This document shows, piece by piece, positions 11,901-35,795 of a DNA stretch of 64,000 nt (positions are counted from its first letter, which is position 1; each line of letters starts with the position of its first letter). The position numbers and the translations under genes are program-made. The notes beneath the pieces were generated by a model that saw only the letters and a list, made by a program, of their open reading frames with translations, ran no database searches and was not told where the DNA came from. The stretch is from Hemicordylus capensis. Its lineage: Eukaryota; Chordata; Lepidosauria; Squamata; Cordylidae. The stretch covers positions 57,250,001-57,314,000 of the forward strand of contig NC_069662.1 in NCBI RefSeq assembly GCF_027244095.1, in the 5' to 3' direction.

Positions 11901-14900
11901 GGCCCAGGAGGGGGGAAAGAAAGTGGGGCGGGGGCAGAGGTGGCAGTGGGGAAGAGAGGTGGCTGGGCCCAGCATAGGCCAGCTGTGGTCAGGAAGCGGA
12001 GACTGGAGCAGAAGGTGGGGGGAAGAGATAACTGCCGGCCCCAAAGAGCGCATAGATGCTCTGTGCCGGGTTGGCTAATGTATTATTATTACCTTATCAT
12101 GAAAAGTGGATCTTCTCGAATTTTACTAGCCATATCCAAGGCAGAGTTGGCACCTGTGGGAGCAAAGATAGAGCCTGGCAGGAGGCCAGTCTCAGAAGAA
12201 CAGCCTCCTTCCTTGTCTTCCATCGATTCAAAGACATACTTGTCAACTGGGCGACCCATGAGGTATTCATCTCTGTTCACCATGCCCCCAGGCCCTTGGT
12301 ACATCCAGTCCAGCTTCTCATCTTTTTTCCTAATTTATTTAAGAGAAAGGACATTAAATACATTTTTCAGACCAAAGCAAGATGAGTCAAAATAAGTGGG
12401 AGCTGTAATAAACAAACCCCAGAAAAAAAGGTTCTCTACTTTAAAAACAAAAATACATAAGAGCACAAATACAGAGCATTGCTGCTCCCAATGAGATCAA
12501 GATTATTGTCTTCAATAAAGCAAATGAACAGGCCTGTTGGAAAAGATCTAAGAATACTGTTATACTTGATTGTATGGTTATTCTGTAGAAACTCACACAT
12601 ATTTGATCTGATTATGGAAGTTAAATTTGTGTCACCAAATATTAAATTATTTGATATTTCAGCTAAAAAGAATAAATCATCTCTCTTAATATTGTAAAAA
12701 CATACATAGATCAGTAGCATGAGTATTTTATCTCCCTAATAAAAACTTTTGGTTAAAAATATTGGATAGGAAAAAAGTTACTGGTTATGTACTTACAGAT
12801 ACCCTCAAAGTAGTTTTATTCAATACTTAAAAGAAAGTTATGACTGGTGATATGAAACTGGTATTTTGTTTATTAACCACAACAAAATTATGTATTACCT
12901 CCTGTTGGAAGTATCCTTATACTCCAAACCTAGATCTGTACCAGACTAGTATCTGGGATACAGCATTACTTATGAAAAAGACATATTATAAGCAGATAAA
13001 TGAGAATGCCAATGCAGATACATCTACTATGCTGAAATGGTATAGTGATTTTTTTCTCAGCATCTAGTTCTAACATGGATTAATTGTGTGGCTTTGCCTA
13101 AGTTGCTCTTCCTCAGCTTGAGGACAGTGCTTAATTTCCAAAATGAGACACAACAAGGTTGAAGCCCCATACTCTCTCCCAGAAGCCCTTTCCAAATCCA
13201 AATAGGCTGGTTGTGTTACTAAATGATGAATAAAATACACTTTGCATGTGTTCTGAAGCACTAGCTTTATCATTGCATTTTGCACTTCTGTCCTAAAGGC
13301 ACTTTCAGAAAAAGGATTTGGTGAGTATGGAGCATCTAACATCCACAAGCCACATGGTTAATGATGTTTGCCCAAACTACTCATAGTCATCAGCAGAGGC
13401 AAGTAATAATCAGCAAAAAAATATGGCCCCCACAGGAAGTGGTACTTCTTCAAGGAGACGCTACTTGCCCTGCATTCCATTTGGTGCTATGATCCTCACA
13501 TGGGGTACTGGAAGAAGCACCCCTTAGCATCATCTCAACTTAAGTCCTAAATAAGGCTGCCTGCCAATAAAATCTTGCCCAACATACTTGACAGCGCCCA
13601 CATCCTCTGCGTAGCGTTGCATTTCTTCTCGTGCTCGCTCCTCACGCAACTCACGCTGCAGCTCTTCAATTTTTTTCCGTTCAGCTTCATGTTTCTGTTC
13701 TGCCTTCCAGACCTTCTCCACATTGCGCAGGGTTTGTGGATGCCAGCTCTTCTTCAGGTTCTATGTTCAAGGAAAAGCACCAGGCACTGAATTAATACAG
13801 GGCACCTGTAAGTTCCCCCCAAGAATGTTGCCCTAACAGCAAATGCTGCCAGGAAAAACAGAGTCTTGGTGTAATAAAACACTAAATGCTGGGCAAAGGT
13901 ATTTGGGGCTGGTGGTATTTGGATGTGTTAGTTTGAGGGAGGCCTGTCCCATCCCCCAAAAGAAGGCCATTTCCTGCTTCCAACCCCCATACTACCAACT
14001 TATGCTTTTAACCCCACCCCCCATATACTTACTTGCACAGAGAAGATCTTAAACCCCTCCCACTCACCTTTCAACAGAAGGAATCCTACTAGCTCCTATA
14101 TGTCTTTTGCCCATCCTGACCCCACAGTCCCACTGAGTGGGAGATTCTTAGTCCCCTACAGTTATAAGAACAGCCCTGCTGGATCAGGCCCAAAGTCTAT
14201 TTACTCCAGCATCCTGTTTCACACAGGGGCCCATCAGATGCCTCTGAGAAGCCCACAGGCAAGTGCATGCCCTCTCTCCTGCTGTTGCTCCCCTGCAACT
14301 GACATCTTGCCTCTGAGGGTGCAGATGGTCTATAGCCACCAGACTAGTAGCCATTGAGAGACCTGTCCTCCATGAATTTGTCTAAGCACCTTTTAAAGCA
14401 ATTGAAATTAGTGGCCATAACCACATCCCATGGTAGAGAATTCCAGATTAATTATGCAGTATGTGAAAATTTTATCCTAAATTTCCTGGCCATCAGTTTC
14501 ATGGGATGACCCCTGGTTCTAGTGTTATGGGGGGGGGGGAGAATGTATCTCTGTCCAGTCTCTCTACTCCATGCATAATTTTATATACCTCTATCATGTC
14601 TCTCTGCAGTCACCTCTTTTCCAAACTAAAAAGCCCCAGATGCTGAAGCCTTGCCTCATAAGGTGCTCCAGACCCCTGAAAATCTTGACTGCCCTCTTTT
14701 GCCCTTTCCCAGTTCTATAATATCCTTAAGATACAGTGACCAGAACTGGTATAAGAAAATTCCTATTAACAATCGGATTTGTCCTTGTGGCCAAGGTGTA
14801 GAAACGGTGCCTCATGTTTTGTTATACTGTTTATTCTATAAGGATAATAGTTCTGAACTGATTGCCCCTTTTTTTATTGAATATCCCTGGTAGAACTGAG

Positions 14901-15726
14901 GATGGTTATGTTTCTTTTCTGTTAGCAGACTGTAGTGAATGTATAACACTGAATGTGGCTAAATTTTGTGCAGAAGGAGTCAAAATTAGATCTAAATTGT
15001 TTGAGTACATGGTATTAGAATGATTGGTTCACTAATCCCCCCCACTCCTTTTCTGTATTTTGCAAAACTAGTTGTATTGTCTTGCTTTTGTTATGGGTCA
15101 CTGACCATAATAAAGATTCATCCAAGTGACCAGAACTGCACACAGTACTCCAAATGTGGCCACACCATAGTTTTATAATATTAGCATAAGGGCATTATAA
15201 TATTAGCATTTTTATTTTCAATCCCCTTCCAGCCAGCGTGGTGTAGTGGCTAGAGTGCTGGACTGGGACCGGGGAGAGCTGAGTTCAAATCCCCATTCAG
15301 CCACGATACTAGCTGGGTGACTCTGGGCCACTCACTTCTCTCTCTCAGCCTAACCTACTTCACAGGGTTGTTGTGAGGAGAAACTCAAGTATGTAGTACA
15401 CCACTCTGGGCTCCTTGGAGGAAGAGCGGGATATAAATGTAAATAATAATAATCCCTAGCGTGGAATTTGTCTTTTTCACAGCTTCTACGCACTGAGTTG
15501 ACACTTTCCTCCTTCAATAGATTGTCCCTCATATTTCTTCTCCATTTTTCATCCTGACATATATATTGTCCTCCAGGTTCCCCACATTTGCTCTAAGCCG
15601 GCCGGCCGGCCATCCCTCTAATCAACACCTCATATCTCGGGAGGGAGAAGCGCTACCCCCGATCCTTCCCCACTCCTCCACGCCACAACCCTTCCCCTCT
15701 TTCCTCACCAGGTCGCCTCCCCCCAT
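5902..15726 (-). CDS. CWC25: CWC25 spliceosome-associated protein, complete coding region
   Basis: CWC25 is a nuclear splicing factor that joins the Prp2-activated spliceosome to promote the first transesterification. Ten coding exons join in frame: 15726-15709, 13760-13588, 12329-12093, 11421-11352, 10306-10197, 9675-9606, 8493-8327, 7881-7825, 6988-6827 and 6016-5902. All have GT donors and AG acceptors. They total 1179 nt, or 392 aa plus stop; human has 425. Recognised segments are MGGGDLNLKKSWHPQTLRN, VEKVWKAEQKHEAERKKIEE (Cir_N coiled coil), LDWMYQGPGGMVNRDEYLMG, KREEEKKREVLNNPVKM, a lysine-rich tract (exon 5), an RS-like middle (exon 7), RKLSAEELERKRQEMMENAK, and a C-terminus ending ALEKNFMQR. 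The middle region is shorter than in human. The start is fixed by the conserved MGGGDL on a tiny 18-nt exon. Gene order and strand match human. Confidence 0.95.
7270..7420 (-). repeat. LINE-like 3' fragment, reverse orientation
   Basis: The sequence resembles the block at 55670-55930, with a GACTTTATAGGTCAGATG... and CCAGTGCAGAGGCTGAAG pattern. It lies in CWC25 intron 8. The family (CR1 or L2 side) was not resolved. Confidence 0.35.
7983..8128. repeat. Fold-back element with ZNF143-like core, copy 3
   Basis: The best preserved copy. The outer arm is GGGCCCAGTGTTCCCTTT, mirrored by GAGGGAACACTGCTTGGGCC. The inner arms are GACTACAACTCCCAGAATCC and GGATTCTGGGAGTTGTAGTC, which pair perfectly around CCAGCTGCAATGGC. 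It lies in CWC25 intron 7. Confidence 0.85.
8866..9180. repeat. GACA-rich tract and 147-bp partial tandem repeat
   Basis: AGACAGACAGACAGAC tracts are interleaved with two copies of ATCAACTTCGCAATGCCTGG. A unit starting TTCAAGATGGC then repeats at 8970 and 9117, a period of 147 bp, with a shared AGTGGGCTAACTTGTG. The unit contains a YY1-like CAAGATGGCGGAC. It lies in CWC25 intron 6. Confidence 0.7.
10670..10872 (+). repeat. LINE 3'-end fragment
   Basis: The sequence runs TTGTTCACCCAGGCTTTTAA ... GTAAACTGCCCAGAGTTGTA ... GGTATACAAATATGTC and ends in AAATAAATAA. Related 3' ends occur inverted at 19980-20267 and 37820-38090. It is a common non-LTR 3' tail in reptiles. It lies in CWC25 intron 4. 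Confidence 0.6.
11030..11282 (+). repeat. LINE-like 3'-end fragment, second family
   Basis: The segment holds GAGCAACTGGCCCTATCC, GTGGCTGTTACTGGGATC, CTATGTAAATTGCTTTGG and GTATATAAATATTTGTC. An inverted relative occurs at 16375-16640. It ends about 70 bp from CWC25 exon 4. Confidence 0.5.
11748..12075. other. GC-rich block in CWC25 intron 3
   Basis: A sharply GC-rich, purine-rich stretch of about 330 bp with GGCGGCAGCAGGC and GGGGCGGGGGCAG lies in an AT-rich intron. It ends within about 20 bp of the exon 3 donor at 12092. A 213-codon open frame runs through it on the plus strand but crosses exon 3 in antisense and lacks protein-like composition. It may be an inserted element or an intragenic CpG-like island. 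Confidence 0.5.
14165..15230 (-). repeat. CR1 LINE 3' region, inverted, split by a younger LINE
   Basis: Plus-strand blocks such as GGATGACCCCTGGTTCTAGT, CTCCATGCATAATTTTATA, CTATCATGTCTCTCTGCAGT and ACTCCAAATGTGGCCACACC are the reverse complement of the reptile and bird CR1 3' half. It is interrupted at 14751-15126. It lies in CWC25 intron 1. Confidence 0.75.
14751..15126 (+). mobile_element. 5'-truncated LINE insertion with 13-bp target duplication
   Basis: The insert is flanked by GTGACCAGAACTG on both sides (14738-14750 and 15127-15139). It encodes the end of a reverse-transcriptase ORF with ICPCGQGVETVPHVLLYC, the C-x-C-G...H...C motif found downstream of RT in several LINE clades. It ends in AATAAAGATTCATCC with no long poly(A). 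The target duplication and 5' truncation are typical of target-primed reverse transcription. The clade was not determined. Confidence 0.75.
15231..15452 (+). repeat. MIR-like (CORE) SINE
   Basis: A tRNA-derived head (GTGTAGTGGCTAGAGTGCTG, B-box GAGTTCAAATCC) leads into a CORE-like body: ACTAGCTGGGTGACTCTGGG, then CACAGGGTTGTTGTGAGGAG. It ends GGATATAAATG plus an AAT-rich tail. The body aligns by eye with mammalian MIR. Other copies lie at 18949, 19012, 19670, 50090 and 53993. Confidence 0.8.
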
Positions 15727-15940
15727 GTTGACTCCAAAGGTCCACCCAGCGGCTTCTTCTTCCAAGTGCCTTTCCCTTCCTTTTCCTCTCCTTCGGCCGA
15801 AGCTCTCGGCTGGGCGCGCAGTGATGACGCAAAGCTCCGTCCCCGCCCCTAAGTCCTGCCTGGGCGGCTACGGATTACGGAAAACATTCGGAGATGCTTT
15901 AGCCCCAAGGTATCTGGCTTCGGATTGGAAATATTTCTGT
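15590..15940 (-). promoter_or_regulatory. CWC25 CpG-island promoter
   Basis: The block spans CWC25 exon 1 and its upstream side and is rich in CG dinucleotides (GCCGGCCGGCCGGC near 15600, GGCTGGGCGCGCAG near 15810). It holds an ATF/CRE-like TGATGACGCAA at about 15822 and an inverted CCAAT box (GGATTGGAAA) near 15911. No TATA box is seen. The start site is probably between 15750 and 15850. Confidence 0.6.
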
Positions 15941-15959
15941 CCCGCCCATCCAGCACAAT

Positions 15960-17759
15960 AAGCACTTCTTTATTAATCCAGACAGAGAGAGTGGCCAGTG
16001 GTGGATGTGCACGCGCATAATGTAATTATAGTTACCTTTATAAGAAAGGTAAAATTACAGCAAGGTGGATGGACTCGATTACGACAGCAATGAATGCACC
16101 ACCTTAAAAGCCACGTTGAAGATGGAGCATCCTGGAGAGAATCTCTGAGATCGCTAAGAATCTACACCGACTTGACGGCTTTTAATCAATCAGTTTTTAT
16201 AACGCACCTAAAGGAGGTCCTACCTGGGGCTCATTGTGTTGGTCTGCCGGATCAGAGTCCCTTCTAGTCTAGCATCCTGTTTCTAACAGCGGCCAGCAGA
16301 ATGCCTTCTGGAAACTCCACAAGCAGGATATAGAGGCAATAGCCATTCACATTGTTTACTCCAACTAAGTAGTATTACTACTACTACAACTACTACAACA
16401 GATATTTATATACCGCTCTTCAACCATAGTTCTCCAAGTGGTTTACATAGACAAAACAAACACATAAATAAGATGATCCCCTGACCCCAAAGGTCTCACA
16501 ATCTAAAAAGAAACAAGGTAAATACTAGCAGCAGCCACTGGAGGGATGCTGTGCTGGGGTTGGATAGGGCCAGTTGCTCTCCCCGTGCTAAATATAAGAG
16601 AAATACCACTTTAACAGGTGTCTCTTTGCTCAGTTAGCAGGGGCTGACTGTATTCAGATACACTGTCTTTAAACAAAGAACCTCCATTTCACTATCACTG
16701 CAAATTGCAATAAAAGACCTAGGGGAATATGTGTACAGCTACATTGGTACCCATTACATTTCTGTCCATCAGTGGTACAGAAGGGAAAAGGTGACAATCC
16801 CACACAGGAGGAGAATGCATAAGGCCCCAGGCTCAGTCCCTGACATCTCCAGGTACAGCTGGGTTAGACCCATCTGAAACACTGGAGAGCCAGTGCCAGC
16901 TAGTGTAAACCAATGGTCTGACTCAGTAGAAGACAACTTGATAAATCCATAAGTATATTTGGAGGAAGTGGAGTGAATGTGATGACTGCATTATCCTCAT
17001 AATGGCCTGGTCAACAACTGGTTCTTCTTGGAGGATACTCTGAACAGAGAATGAGGGTGGTGGGTCAACACTGCAGGCTCTCCTGCTGTACGTGTGAAAA
17101 GGATCTAGGTGTCTTAGTGGACCACAGGTTGTACATGAGCTAGCAATTGGATATAGCTGCTAAAAAATGCAATCTTGGTCTGCATTAACAGAGATGTAGT
17201 ATGAAGATAATGAGAAGTCCACTGTTCTGTGCTGTTCAGATCTCAGTTGAATACTGTGTCCGGTCTGGGCACTGCATTTAAGAAGGGCTCTGATAAATTG
17301 CAGTTACACAGATAAAAAGCACAAGGTGTCTCTGCCTGAAGGCTTGCCACCTAAAAAAAAAACCCAAAGCAACATGAGACAAAAAGAGAGGGACACTGGA
17401 GGAAAAGGGGAAACTTCCCAAGCTGAATATATAGAAATATTTTCTTACAACCTCTAGATGTGTTGATATGAGAGAGAGTGTATAAATTGATGTGTAGTGC
17501 TGGGAGAGAGCATGTATAAAATGATATATCTGCTCTGGGCTCCTTGGAAGAATAGCGGAATATAAATGTAAATAAATATAGATGGCATTTCACTCTCCTG
17601 CCGTCCATGTAAGAAAATTGAGAGTATTTTATTATTTGGTTCCTGTTCATTTTTGGAAAAGTCAAGAAGAAGCGAACAACAAAAGAAATCCAAACCAAAC
17701 CAAAAACACACTTCATAGTCTGACCAGAACAAGGCACAGAGGCAGCCATTTGCTGTTCT
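15960..17759. other. Intergenic stretch CWC25-C17orf98, mostly old repeats
   Basis: This holds an inverted CR1 remnant (about 16215-16365), an inverted LINE-like tail (16375-16640), a shared SINE tail (16790-16960), a CR1 piece (16975-17320) and a MIR-like tail (17525-17585). No gene was found. AATAAA on the minus strand at 17628-17633 is a plausible polyadenylation signal for C17orf98, about 130 nt past its stop. Confidence 0.6.
16975..17320 (+). repeat. CR1 LINE fragment
   Basis: AAAAGGATCTAGGTGTCTTA, GTGGACCACAGGTTG, AATACTGTGTCCGGTCTGGG and CATTTAAGAAGG match the distal ORF2 region of CR1 elements in reptiles and birds. Confidence 0.7.
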
Positions 17760-22739
<4,980 letters not shown>

Positions 22740-23409
22740 TCATTATTACCTTACACACAGAGTTACTGTGATGCTGTCACCAAAGCAACAATTGTTCCAT
22801 GACAACCGAGAGAAAAGACTGCCATACAGTAAAGCCTCTTGATCCAAATGGACTCAGGTGGATGGATCTTTCTCAACTTTGGCATAGCATACCCTGCTAA
22901 GTTATGGGCGGGGGGAAGGGAGGGATAATCCTTCCAGGTGTGACTAACAATAAACTTCTAATTCTCAGTCCTCATCACTATCAAAGATACAAATAAAAAG
23001 TTACAGGTGAGGAAAGAAGGATGTTGAAAAATTTCCTATATTGTTAACCAAGTCTTCTACATAGTAGTCCTGTGCTATTTTACCTTTTCTGTGTCCTCTA
23101 TTTCTCTTTCCTTAAGTCCTCAAAACATAGGAATTCCATATACATACATAGCAATCCAGGAAACAAATAACACCATGTGTTAATTGTAATAAACACCACC
23201 ACATTATTTGTAACACCAGGAAACAAATAGCACCATCTGGTGCGGGGTGGGGTGGTACTCAAAGTAGACTAGTCGCCATTTTCAATTCAGGATTTTACCA
23301 TGTCCATCTTTGCTCCAAGACCTACCAAGGAATTGAAGCAGAGAAGACCTCTAACATTCCCTTGTGGCGCTATTGAACAAGATTCTTCTTGTGATGAATG
23401 TACTAAGAG

Positions 23410-23825
23410 TACAGGTGTACCCCATTATCCATGGGAGGGGTTCTGTTCCTGCCAATTTCCATGGGTAGGAACCATGGATAATGGGATGTCAGGGCAATGG
23501 GTACCGAGGGCGGGACAAGATTAGGTTCCTGAGGCGGCAAAAAACATGTCAAAAGAGCTAAAAACAGCAGAAATGGGGTAGAAGTGCCTTATTGTAAAAA
23601 TCACTTTTAAAAAACCACGAATGAGCCACGAAGTGCCTTTCTTCAAAATGGTAGCCAGAATTTTCTTGGAGGTCATTTCTGGCCACCCCATAACCACAGA
23701 TGTGTGAAAATTAACCCTTTCCCCACCATTTCCCCCCACATATACTGAGGTCACGTATCAATTGCCCAACTTCTGATATGTGAAAACATGATTGCTAAGA
23801 CTGCGTGTGCCAAGGTCCACCTGTA
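23410..23825. mobile_element. Non-autonomous mariner/pogo-like element with TA flanks
   Basis: The termini are TA-CAGGTGTACCCC... and ...GGTCCACCTG-TA, imperfect inverted repeats of about 10-14 bp with TA on both sides. This is the layout of Tigger/pogo-type elements. The 416-bp interior has no transposase frame. Confidence 0.6.
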
Positions 23826-24469
23826 CAAAGGAAAAAAGTACATCCTTCTGAATAATTCTGTAACAAGATTCACATAAGGGAAATGTGTGTTTTTTTAATG
23901 GGGTTGTTTTTAGATCACTTTGGCTATAATTAAAATATTTAGGACTGTATATATTCTACTTACACCATACAAGCAAAAGCATTTTTTTAAAAATGAAGTT
24001 TCTAGTCCTTATGGATTCAGAAATCATGTCAGCAGCACCTGGTGAACTCTCACAGGCCAGTAGCCAAAAGTAAGGATTTTACTGTTCTGCATTGGCTTGT
24101 CCTTCAAGATGTAAGATAAAGTGAGAAAGTGGGTAAAATAAGCAAATATATATATTTTTTCATTTGCATGAGTTTCAGGTTCTGAAGCCCAGAGAGATTA
24201 AAATGCCATCAACATTCTCTTGTAACAGGCATATGCAGGGGAGCACTGGGCAATTTTCAATGATGTAATACTTAGGGCCATCCAGTATTGGCAGGACCTG
24301 CACAAGTTGAGAATGTGTCCTAGAAAACATCCAGAATCTGCTGCAGAACTCCTGCATGTTGCAGAGAACCGATGGGATTGTGGAAAAGGTTCCCTGAGGA
24401 TAAGAGTGCCCACACACCCCAGATTGCCTCTGCCTAACCTCCATCCCACAGAGCCCAAAGGGGAGGAGA

Positions 24470-24735
24470 GCTGGTCTTGTGGTTTGCTAAGCAGGGTCCA
24501 CCCTGGTTGCATTTGGATAGGAGTTTAAAGCATATGTACTGTTAAGATATTCCCCTTAGGGTTGGGGTCACTCTGGGAAGAGCATCTGCATATTTGCATG
24601 CAGAAGGTTCCAAGTTCCCTCCCTGGCATCTCCAAGATAGGGCTGTGAGAGACTCCTGCCTGCAACCTTGGAGAAGCTGCTACCAGTCTGTGTAGGCAAT
24701 ACTGAGCTAAATGGAACAATGGTATGACTCTGAAA
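24470..24735 (+). repeat. 5S rRNA-headed SINE, copy 1
   Basis: The head GCTAAGCAGGGTCCACCCTG and GGATAGGAG resemble 5S rRNA box C (AAGCTAAGCAGGGTCGGGCC... GGATGGGAGAC). The tail contains CCAGTCTGTGTAGGCAATAC and TGAGCTAAATGGAACAATGG. The same tail follows tRNA-like heads at 24826, 50512 and 63625. A second 5S-type copy is at 40822. Confidence 0.7.
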
Positions 24736-24825
24736 GTCAGTAGTTCCCCACGACTGCAATACTCAGATGGGAAAAGCTCCTGAGGAGTTTGGGGACTAGA
24801 GTCACCCTACACCAATACAGGACCA

Positions 24826-25005
24826 TAGGAAGCTACGTTATACAGAATCAGACCTCTGGCCAATCTAGCTTAGCATTGTATATGGCAGAGGCTCTCTACT
24901 ATTTCAGACGGGGTCTTTCCCCTGATCTACCTGGAGAAGCCAAGCACAGTGCCTGGGATTTTCTGCACGCAGAGCATGCAATTTGCCACTGAGCTACAGC
25001 CCTTA
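24826..25005 (-). repeat. tRNA-headed SINE sharing the 5S-SINE tail, copy 1
   Basis: On the minus strand the head is GGCTGTAGCTCAGTGGC, a clear tRNA A-box. The 3' part, GCTAAGCTAGATTGGCCAGA and GTAGCTTCCTATGG, equals the tail of the neighbouring 5S-type SINE. Confidence 0.7.
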
Positions 25006-25149
25006 AGAAAATAATTTTAAACCTCATGCCAAGCATTTTTCATTCAGTGATTCAGACAACACCTCTCGTTTTCAAGAGATTCACACACTTTCCCAGCTGC
25101 ACATACTGACCAAGCTGCAATACGAGTCAACAGGTTTCGTTCAACCACT

Positions 25150-25155
25150 TTTAAT
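25150..25155 (-). terminator. RPL23 polyadenylation signal (ATTAAA)
   Basis: ATTAAA on the minus strand lies about 30 nt after the RPL23 stop codon, giving the very short 3' UTR usual for ribosomal protein genes. Confidence 0.6.
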
Positions 25156-25183
25156 GGAACTTTACAAAGAGCATGGGATAGGT

Positions 25184-33743
<8,560 letters not shown>

Positions 33744-33860
33744 CTTGGATGGTCGGCAAAAAGAGGAAGTCGCAAAGGCTGCCGGGACAATTAATATTTT
33801 CCCAAGAAAGAACACCCGTATCACGTGAGACGCCTCTCTCATGTGACATTGGAAACGGAA
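33744..33860 (-). promoter_or_regulatory. RPL23 core promoter with TOP start
   Basis: Upstream of the start codon the minus strand reads ACTTCCTCTTTTTGCCGACC, a terminal oligopyrimidine tract, so transcription probably starts at about 33769. An A/T-rich TATA-like AAAATATTAA lies 22-31 bp upstream. An E-box CACGTG lies at 33822-33827 and a CATGTGAC at about 33840. This layout is typical of vertebrate ribosomal protein genes and implies TOP/mTOR-dependent translation. Confidence 0.7.
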
Positions 33861-33911
33861 TGAAAAAAGGGTAGCCACAGCGCCATCTAGGCACCCATGC
33901 CTTGAACTTCA

Positions 33912-33984
33912 AGAGTTCTATACTGTATAGAAAGGGGGGCGTTACTCTACGGTATAGTTTTCTATACTATATAGAAAGGGGGGC
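33912..33984. repeat. Duplicated palindrome TTCTATACTRTATAGAA + AAGGGGGGC
   Basis: TTCTATACTGTATAGAAAGG and TTCTATACTATATAGAAAGG occur about 45 bp apart, each a 17-bp palindrome followed by GGGGC. They lie about 150-220 bp upstream of the RPL23 start site. Confidence 0.8.
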
Positions 33985-34839
33985 ACATCGGAATGGTTCC
34001 TTAAAAAACTAACTTTATGAAAATGTAGCCTAAACTCGATCAAAATCAGATTGTCGGGGGATGTTGTTTTTTGTTTCTTGGTTAATGCCAGAGAGAGCTT
34101 AGTTATGATGTAGATTTCAGTAATTATGGTTAGCTCCCGCATATCCATGGGGTTTCAAAGTTGTTTTATGCATGAGAGTTGCATAAAAGGGACAGTTTTT
34201 ACTGGTGGCTTTCCCCATTCTTTTGCAGTGACAACAGAAGCTTAAAGACACATGAGCTCTTAGTCCACTATCTGTTTTTCAGTTCTTGGACTCAGCCTTG
34301 GGATATAATTTGAATTGTTACCCTCCTCAAGCCTTCGAGCTAAACATCAAAATAATAAACATTTTTAAAAAGAAAACATAGATATTGCTTCTGAGTATAC
34401 GAAGTGTGTGTTTCCATGGTCGCTAACCAAAATCAACCCTCATACGTTTGGGACGAGAGGAGAGGCAACGGCTTTGGAGACAAAAGGCGTAACTTCCAGA
34501 TCTTAATTCAAACTCCTGTGCCATTGAAAAAAATAATCTAACTCTTAAATTAATTGTTCCCAAATAACGAATTGTTCAGATAGGAAAGCAACCATCTAAT
34601 GAATTAGCGAGAACTGTCTGAGGGCTTCAACTTTTAATTCAATTAAAATAAAACATTTAATTACATTCGTTTGGCACTGGCATGAGCGAAAAAGCTTATT
34701 TTGCTCGTGCGGAGCACACAAGAAACAGAGTAGACAGTTTCTCTGGTTCTCCTTCATGTAGTACATAGAAATTGCATGCTATGGTTTCTTTCCTTTTCCT
34801 TCTTCGAAAAGACTATACAGCAAGCTTTTTACCGGAAAA
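33985..34839. other. RPL23 upstream flank to tRNA-Cys
   Basis: AT-rich sequence with no exon and no clear repeat recognised. Confidence 0.5.
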
Positions 34840-34911
34840 GGGGGTATAGCTCAGTGGTAGAGCATTTGACTGCAGATCAAGAGGTCCCTGGTTCAAATCC
34901 GGGTGCCCCCT
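34840..34911 (+). tRNA. tRNA-Cys (GCA)
   Basis: A 72-nt cloverleaf: acceptor GGGGGTA/TGCCCCC with discriminator T, D-arm GCTCAGTGGTAGAGC, anticodon loop CTGCAGA with GCA, and T-loop GTTCAAATC. A- and B-boxes are intact, CCA is not encoded, there is no intron, and a long T run begins about 11 nt after the gene as Pol III terminator. The T-stem has one G-U wobble (CCTGG/CCGGG) absent from the opposite-strand copy. Confidence 0.95.
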
Positions 34912-34921
34912 TGAAGGTTGT

Positions 34922-34934
34922 TTTTTTTTTTTTT
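34922..34934 (+). terminator. Pol III T-run terminator of tRNA-Cys
   Basis: An uninterrupted T run of more than ten bases just downstream of the plus-strand tRNA-Cys. Confidence 0.8.
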
Positions 34935-35521
34935 AAGGGTGGGTTGCTGGTTGGTTTTTTTTTAAACCACCATTTTAGCAATTGCAGCAAAGTACCACTT
35001 TTTAGTGAATAGAATTTAGGAATTAAGTCAAAGCCACGTCGAACATTTAGAGACGCTCAATGGCACATTGCGTAGTGTGCCTACTAGAGAGCATTTAGTG
35101 AACAGAGCTACGCAGTACTACATATACACCAATTTTGCATTTTAGATTTTAGTTAATCTGGAATTACTCCCAGCAACACACCCATCATGATCACAATCAC
35201 CCCTAAGAATTCCCGTTTCATCCATAAACAATTGAAGTAATTAGTTCTTTAACCATCGCGTTTGTCATCTTTGCTTTTCTTGCAAGGCTCGTGTGCCTTT
35301 AAACTGCTGTGTGATATACGGAAATGCAACAGGTGAGGAGAAGCGTTTCACAGACTCATTTCGTTTGTCCGTTGAGGGAAAGGCTGCACCAGCTAAATAA
35401 CTACTTGTCCGCCATCTGCTAAAGGCACGGGAACCTTATTGGGGGTGATTGATGAGGGTGGGGAGGCCTTTTTCCGGACCAGATTGTTGAATGCGTGAAA
35501 TGGTTTATTGAACGACGTTGC

Positions 35522-35795
35522 AAAAACCGGAAGGCGTGAATGACACAGGCCGGAACGGGCTCTTTCTAAATAAAAGGCAAAACCCAAACCCAACCCTGGG
35601 AGAGTCAGGAGACACTTAAGAAGAATATTTTGTAAATGACATCCATGCATTATTAATAATTTTTAATGCATGGATTTCATTTCCAAAATTGTCCTCAAAT
35701 GTCTCTCGACTCTGACGCATTCATCCCTTTCCTTCCCTTTTTGTCTCTGTTTTATTTAGAAAGGGCCCGTTCCGGTTGTTCAGTTCCGGTTTTTC
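35522..35795. repeat. 274-bp imperfect palindrome between the two tRNA-Cys genes
   Basis: The outer ends are AAAAACCGGAA and TTCCGGTTTTT. An inner arm CCGGAACGGGCTCTTTCTAA (from 35550) pairs with TTAGAAAGGGCCCGTTCCGG (to 35774). The centre is a hairpin ATCCATGCATTA...TAATGCATGGAT near 35640-35670. It is either a fold-back transposon or the axis of an inverted duplication. Confidence 0.7.

Noticed and set aside
11754-12395. A 213-codon open frame on the plus strand
   Set aside because: It runs through a GC-rich intron block and then antisense to CWC25 exon 3, whose coding sense on the minus strand is certain.
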